Source of the DNA: an uncultured Collinsella sp.
Lineage (GTDB): Bacteria; Actinomycetota; Coriobacteriia; Coriobacteriales; Coriobacteriaceae
Assembly: GCA_900542235.1 (NCBI GenBank)
Contig: UQNB01000082.1
Location: forward strand, 1-8,486
Direction of reading: 5' to 3'
DNA: 8,486 nt
A model generated the notes under the pieces. It made no database searches. It worked only from the letters and a program-made list of their open reading frames with translations, and was not told the DNA's origin. Of the stretch, positions 5,799 through 8,486 are shown piece after piece. A program made the translations under genes and the position numbers. Position 1 is the first letter of the stretch; every line of letters begins with the position of its first letter.

Positions 5799-6695
5799 CT
5801 AGATGTGCTGACGAATCGCTTCGATATAGGCCTGCCCGTAGCGCGTAAGTGTCGTGTTCTTGCGCGTGATGATGCCGATCTCCATGTACTCGTCTACATC
5901 GAGCGGAATGGAGATAATGCCGGGGCCGTTAAGTTCATGGCTGATCACGCCCGAACACACCGTGTAACCGTTAAGGCCCATAGCTAGGTTGAACAGCGTC
6001 GCACGGTCGCGCACGCGGATATTCTTGCGGCGCTCAAAGGTCGAGGTCAGCTCCTCGGAATAGTAAAACGAGTTGTAGCTGCCCTGCTCATAGGACAGGA
6101 ACGGGTAGTCTTCCAAGTCCTCGAGCGTCACACTCGAGCGACCCGCCAGCGGATGGTCGGAGCACACAAAGACATGCGGCGTGGCGCAGAAGAGCCCCTC
6201 GAATACCAGCTCATTGGCAGTGAGCATGCGCTCGATGACCTCGCGATTGTGCTCCGACAGATACAGGATGCCGAGCTCGCTTTTCATATGCGCGACGTCC
6301 TCGATAATCTCGTGGGTCTGTTCCTCGCGCAGGGTAAAGTCGTAGCGCGCGGCATCGAACTCGCGGATCACATCGACAAATGCATTAACGGCAAAGGAAT
6401 AATGCTGGCAGCTCACACTAAAGTGCGGCACCTGCTCGGACGTGCCTTTGTACTTGCCCTCGAGCAGGTCGGCCTGGTCGAGCACCTGGCGCGCGTAGCC
6501 CAAGAAGGTCTCGCCTTCCTCGGACACAATGACGCCCTTGTTGGTGCGCTCAAAGATATGCACACCCATCTCGTTTTCGAGATCGCGGATCGACGCGGTG
6601 ATCGAGGGCTGCGACACAAAGAGCCGGCGCGAGGCCTCGGTGATGCTGCCGCATTCGGCAACCTTAACAACATATCTGAGCTGCTGAAGCTTCAT
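5799..6695 (-). CDS. LysR-type transcriptional regulator
   Basis: A 298-residue cytoplasmic DNA-binding regulator of normal LysR length. The start at 6695 has GGGAGAAGG immediately upstream and begins with MKLQQLRYVVKVAE, the usual LysR N-terminus; the longer frame to 6902 overlaps the HAD gene and is rejected. The winged helix-turn-helix covers about residues 5-60, with SITEASRRLFVSQPSITASI as the helix-turn-helix and LFERTNKG-like HIFERTNKG after it. The effector domain follows (about 90-298). The gene begins 10 bases after the HAD gene, so the two are probably co-transcribed. Downstream on the same strand come a T-N11-A operator and the methionine-synthase-like gene, suggesting control of methionine or sulfur metabolism. 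The ligand is unknown, and no terminator was seen after the gene. Confidence 0.92.
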   Translation of the reverse strand: MKLQQLRYVVKVAECGSITEASRRLFVSQPSITASIRDLENEMGVHIFERTNKGVIVSEEGETFLGYARQVLDQADLLEGKYKGTSEQVPHFSVSCQHYSFAVNAFVDVIREFDAARYDFTLREEQTHEIIEDVAHMKSELGILYLSEHNREVIERMLTANELVFEGLFCATPHVFVCSDHPLAGRSSVTLEDLEDYPFLSYEQGSYNSFYYSEELTSTFERRKNIRVRDRATLFNLAMGLNGYTVCSGVISHELNGPGIISIPLDVDEYMEIGIITRKNTTLTRYGQAYIEAIRQHI

Positions 6696-6705
6696 AGCCT
6701 TCTCC

Positions 6706-7614
6706 CTAGACGTTCGTGACGTCGAAACCCGTCGCGTCCATCTGACGCATAAACGACGGCATCTCCCCCGTCGCGGCGCAGGCGGCAATCTGATGTAGAG
6801 CCCCGGCGACCGCATCGTCTGCCGCAGCGCCGATATGCCAGCGCGCGGCAGCCGTGACGGCCTTGTTGGCATTGGCGACTGCAACGGAATTGGGAACGGC
6901 ATCGATCATGGGCAAATCGTTATCGGAATCGCCGAATACGGCCACCTCGTCGGGCGTCAGGCCCAAAGCGCGCGCCAGCTCCAGCGCAGCACAGCCCTTG
7001 TCCCAGCCGGTCGGAAGAACGTCGAACAGGCGCACGCGGTTGTTGGGAAACACGAGCGAGAGCTCCGGCACCTCGGCGGCAACACGCTTGCGCAGCTCGG
7101 CGAGCTCCTCGCGCGAACGGGCACTCCAGATATTCGCCTTGTATACCGGGGCATCGTCAACGACAGGACGACAGGGAGCCTCTTCGCCCTTGAGCCACGC
7201 GTTGCCGCCTGACTCCATGGCGCGACGCACACGCTCGGGATCGCTTGTCACGCAATAGGCGTCGTTGTCCCAAAAGTCATCACCCAGACGGTAGACCTTC
7301 AGATAGGTATCGTCGGTCTCTTGCTCCAGGTAGTCGGCCAGGCGCATCAGGGCATCGTTATCAGTTGTGCGCGAGGCAACCGCCTCGCCATCGACAAACA
7401 TCACCTGGCCGTTGCAAAACGCACCGGTCGAGAAGCACTCGGAGCGATTGCGGAACATCCAGCCCATCGCGGACGGCTGGCGACCCGAAACCGGGCCAAA
7501 ATGCAGGCCCGCCGCTTGCATGGCATGAATGCCCTCGATGGCGTAGTCGCTGGCGCCATCGTGTCCAGCAGGAATCAGCGTATCGTCCATATCGGTCAGC
7601 ACAAGTTTGATCAT
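6706..7614 (-). CDS. HAD-superfamily (Cof-type, IIB) phosphatase
   Basis: A 302-residue soluble hydrolase, likely a magnesium-dependent sugar-phosphate or cofactor-phosphate phosphatase. The start at 7614 is preceded by GAGGGGA about 5 bases away on the minus strand. All four HAD motifs are present: DMDDT (8-12, Asp8 nucleophile and Asp10 acid/base), PVSGR (41-45, Ser43), Lys206 in GWDKG, and GDSDND (228-233). The large cap between motifs II and III fits the Cof/YidA type IIB group. The substrate cannot be told from sequence. The stop codon merges with the ribosome binding site of the LysR gene that follows, so the two form an operon. The gene is transcribed divergently from the riboswitch-thiM unit. 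Confidence 0.9.
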   Translation of the reverse strand: MIKLVLTDMDDTLIPAGHDGASDYAIEGIHAMQAAGLHFGPVSGRQPSAMGWMFRNRSECFSTGAFCNGQVMFVDGEAVASRTTDNDALMRLADYLEQETDDTYLKVYRLGDDFWDNDAYCVTSDPERVRRAMESGGNAWLKGEEAPCRPVVDDAPVYKANIWSARSREELAELRKRVAAEVPELSLVFPNNRVRLFDVLPTGWDKGCAALELARALGLTPDEVAVFGDSDNDLPMIDAVPNSVAVANANKAVTAAARWHIGAAADDAVAGALHQIAACAATGEMPSFMRQMDATGFDVTNV

Positions 7615-7645
7615 AAGGTCCCCTCGGTCATTCTTAATCCCGTCT

Positions 7646-7651
7646 ATTGTA
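7646..7651 (-). promoter_or_regulatory. Candidate -10 box for the HAD-lysR operon
   Basis: The minus strand reads TACAAT 32-37 bases before the HAD start codon, a good -10 match. The -35 position would fall inside the left arm of the inverted-repeat element and has no good TTGACA match, so the promoter is only a candidate. Confidence 0.4.
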
Positions 7652-7654
7652 CCG

Positions 7655-7756
7655 ACCTGCCAAAAAGGGACAGGTTTATTTTGGCAGGTTTTATCTGGGA
7701 AAACGCAAAGCCCCAGTTGTTACCTGCCAAAATAAACCTATCCCTATTTGGCAGGT
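7655..7756. repeat. REPIN-like nested inverted-repeat element
   Basis: Two 35-base arms (7655-7689 and 7722-7756) are reverse complements at 33 of 35 positions, around a 32-base centre that itself holds CTGGG/CCCAG (7695-7699, 7712-7716). Each arm is again an inverted repeat, starting ACCTGCCAAA and ending TTTGGCAGGT, so the ten-base half-site occurs four times in alternating orientation. The whole unit can fold into one long hairpin. This matches the architecture of REP doublets (REPINs) moved by RAYT, the IS200-like Y1 transposases; the core GGGACAGGTTTATTTTGG resembles such repeats. No transposase is nearby. Alternatives are a regulatory hairpin or a binding array for one protein. Confidence 0.7.
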
Positions 7757-7760
7757 GCGC

Positions 7761-7769
7761 TAGTATAGG
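7761..7769 (+). promoter_or_regulatory. Candidate -10 region for the thiM transcript
   Basis: TAGTATAGG starts four bases after the right arm of the inverted-repeat element and about 15 bases before the riboswitch, the expected place for a promoter of the riboswitch transcript. Either TAGTAT or TATAGG could serve as the -10 box. No good -35 is visible; its position would lie inside the repeat. Confidence 0.3.
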
Positions 7770-7783
7770 GAACAACAGATTCG

Positions 7784-7875
7784 ATGCGGGAGTGCCGGCG
7801 GTGCAAACCACAAGGCTGAGAGGGCATGGGGCCCAATCCTTTGAACCTGTCAGTTAATGCTGGCGTAGGGAGCAT
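7784..7875 (+). promoter_or_regulatory. TPP riboswitch (THI element)
   Basis: The two conserved cores of the thiamine-pyrophosphate aptamer are present in order: CTGAGA (7816-7821) and GAACCTG (7843-7849), followed by CAGTTAATGCTGGCGTAGGGA (7851-7871). The closing helix P1 can form from ATGC (7784-7787) and GCAT (7872-7875). It binds thiamine pyrophosphate in the nascent RNA and should switch thiM off when thiamine is plentiful, through the terminator that follows. Confidence 0.95.
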
Positions 7876-7887
7876 GCCGCCTTTACA

Positions 7888-7917
7888 GGGGCGCTGTCTA
7901 TGCACAGCGCCCCTTTT
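7888..7917 (+). terminator. Terminator of the TPP riboswitch expression platform
   Basis: A perfect 10-bp stem, GGGGCGCTGT (7888-7897) against ACAGCGCCCC (7904-7913), with a 6-base loop, is followed by TTTT. It lies between the aptamer and the ribosome binding site of thiM, indicating control by premature transcription termination. I did not identify the competing antiterminator with certainty. Confidence 0.88.
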
Positions 7918-7924
7918 CTATGCC

Positions 7925-7931
7925 AAGGAGG
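7925..7931 (+). promoter_or_regulatory. Ribosome binding site that fixes the GTG start of thiM
   Basis: AAGGAGG, a perfect Shine-Dalgarno sequence, stands 8 bases before GTG 7940. An ATG only one base after it (7933) is out of frame and runs into TGA at once, so GTG is the start. Confidence 0.85.
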
Positions 7932-7939
7932 CATGTGCA

Positions 7940-8486
7940 GTGATTGATTCGGAACAGCTTAAGCAACATATGGTCAAGGCCGTAGAGGAGATTCGAGCCA
8001 CCAATCCGATGGCCGGCTCCATCACCAACACGGTGACGATCGACTTTGTCGCCAACGCGCAGCTCGCCGTGGGCGGTTCGGCCGCCATGGTCTATCTGCC
8101 CGACGAGGGCGAGGCGCTCGTTGCCGGCGGCGGCGCCATCTATCTCAACATGGGCACGCTCTTCCCCATCTACGAGCAGACGATTCCCCGCGCGGCCAAG
8201 GCGGCACACGACGCCGGCAAGCCCTGGGTGCTCGATCCGGTGGGTCTGGGCATCGGTAGCCTGCGCACCCAGCTGGTAAACGAGCTCAAGCAGTACAAGC
8301 CCGCCATCGTACGCGGCAACGCCTCCGAGATTATCGCGCTCGCCGGCCTGTGGGGTCTTGAGGGTGAAGCCGCCGATCTGAGCCGCGTGCGCGGCGTCGA
8401 CACCACCGATACGGTTGACGCCGCCCGCGATGGTTTTCTGCATGCGAGGATTTCTTTGCTTGGTAGGTATTTCCGAATATGGCAAA
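7940..8486 (+). CDS. thiM: Hydroxyethylthiazole kinase, 5' part, possibly interrupted
   Basis: ThiM phosphorylates 4-methyl-5-(2-hydroxyethyl)thiazole with ATP in thiamine salvage. The frame is open from GTG 7940 to the window end (182 codons; the full family length is about 265-275). Family motifs are SITNTVTIDFVANAQLAVGGSAAM (starting at residue 27), NMGTL (70-74), WVLDPVGLG (96-104) with the following RT, and the substrate-pocket motif VRGNASEI (124-131). Resemblance to the family holds to about residue 164 (DTVDAARD). From base 8432 the frame encodes GFLHARISLLGRYFRIWQ, unlike ThiM, and GC drops to about 42%, suggesting an insertion or a rearrangement junction. The later GxGC active-site motif is not in the window. 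The gene is controlled by the TPP riboswitch and terminator just upstream. Confidence 0.9.
   Translation, partial: MIDSEQLKQHMVKAVEEIRATNPMAGSITNTVTIDFVANAQLAVGGSAAMVYLPDEGEALVAGGGAIYLNMGTLFPIYEQTIPRAAKAAHDAGKPWVLDPVGLGIGSLRTQLVNELKQYKPAIVRGNASEIIALAGLWGLEGEAADLSRVRGVDTTDTVDAARDGFLHARISLLGRYFRIWQ
8432..8486. mobile_element. Possible edge of an inserted element inside thiM
   Basis: These 55 bases contain 23 G or C (about 42%), against clearly GC-rich thiM before them, and the encoded residues leave the ThiM pattern abruptly at one codon. No terminal repeat, transposase or target duplication can be tested because the window ends. It could be an insertion end, an inversion junction or an assembly artefact. 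Confidence 0.3.

Noticed and set aside
6153..6719. A 188-codon open frame on the + strand
   Set aside because: It is antisense to the LysR gene, with no motif and no start signals.
7655..7756. The inverted repeat as a short CRISPR array
   Set aside because: The units alternate in orientation, have no equal unique spacers, and no cas gene is present.
7321..7857. A 178-codon open frame on the + strand
   Set aside because: It runs through the HAD gene in antisense, then the inverted-repeat element and the riboswitch, so it cannot be a real gene.
7898..8485. A 195-codon open frame on the - strand
   Set aside because: It is antisense to thiM, whose + strand frame has a perfect Shine-Dalgarno sequence, riboswitch and ThiM motifs.

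Overview
The window looks like a chromosomal segment of a gut actinobacterium of the Coriobacteriia, most likely Collinsella or a relative. This is an inference. It rests on the GC-rich, GC3-rich coding sequence, the LAXTG-type sortase anchor and the general character of the proteins; there is no rRNA or other marker gene. Both ends look disturbed. The first 64 bases are the tail of a surface-protein gene that resembles the tail of the next gene. The last ~55 bases drop in GC and interrupt a thiM gene.

Left part (1-3035, + strand): the end of one cell-wall-anchored protein gene and a terminator; a complete 594-residue secreted beta-helix surface protein with a Pro/Lys-rich wall spacer and an LAATGD sortase signal, followed by a strong terminator; then a small alpha/beta-hydrolase (esterase) gene. 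A long hairpin at 2988-3035 ends this gene and also the gene converging on it from the right.

Middle part (3053-7614, - strand, read right to left): a HAD-family (Cof-type) phosphatase and a LysR-type regulator, 10 bp apart and probably co-transcribed. A 155-bp regulatory gap follows, holding a perfect LysR-type operator (ATATAG-N7-CTATAT) and a 14-bp palindrome. Next come a YxjG/YxjH-type single-domain methionine-synthase-like protein and a UraA-type uracil permease. The reasonable reading is that the LysR protein controls the methionine-synthase-like gene. uraA may be read from the same transcript or from its own leader, which holds competing inverted repeats.

Right part (7615-8486): a 102-bp element with two 35-bp inverted arms, each arm itself an inverted repeat of ACCTGCCAAA, i.e. 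REPIN-like. It sits exactly between the divergent promoter regions of the HAD gene and thiM. Next is a TPP riboswitch with a terminator as expression platform. Last is a GTG-started thiM (hydroxyethylthiazole kinase, thiamine salvage), whose reading frame stops resembling the family after residue 164.

No tRNA, rRNA, CRISPR array or transposase gene was seen. I did not find a clearly new multi-gene system. The most unusual items are the nested inverted repeat at 7655-7756, the break in thiM, the paired operator-like sites upstream of the yxjG-like gene, and the paralogous anchor at the left edge.
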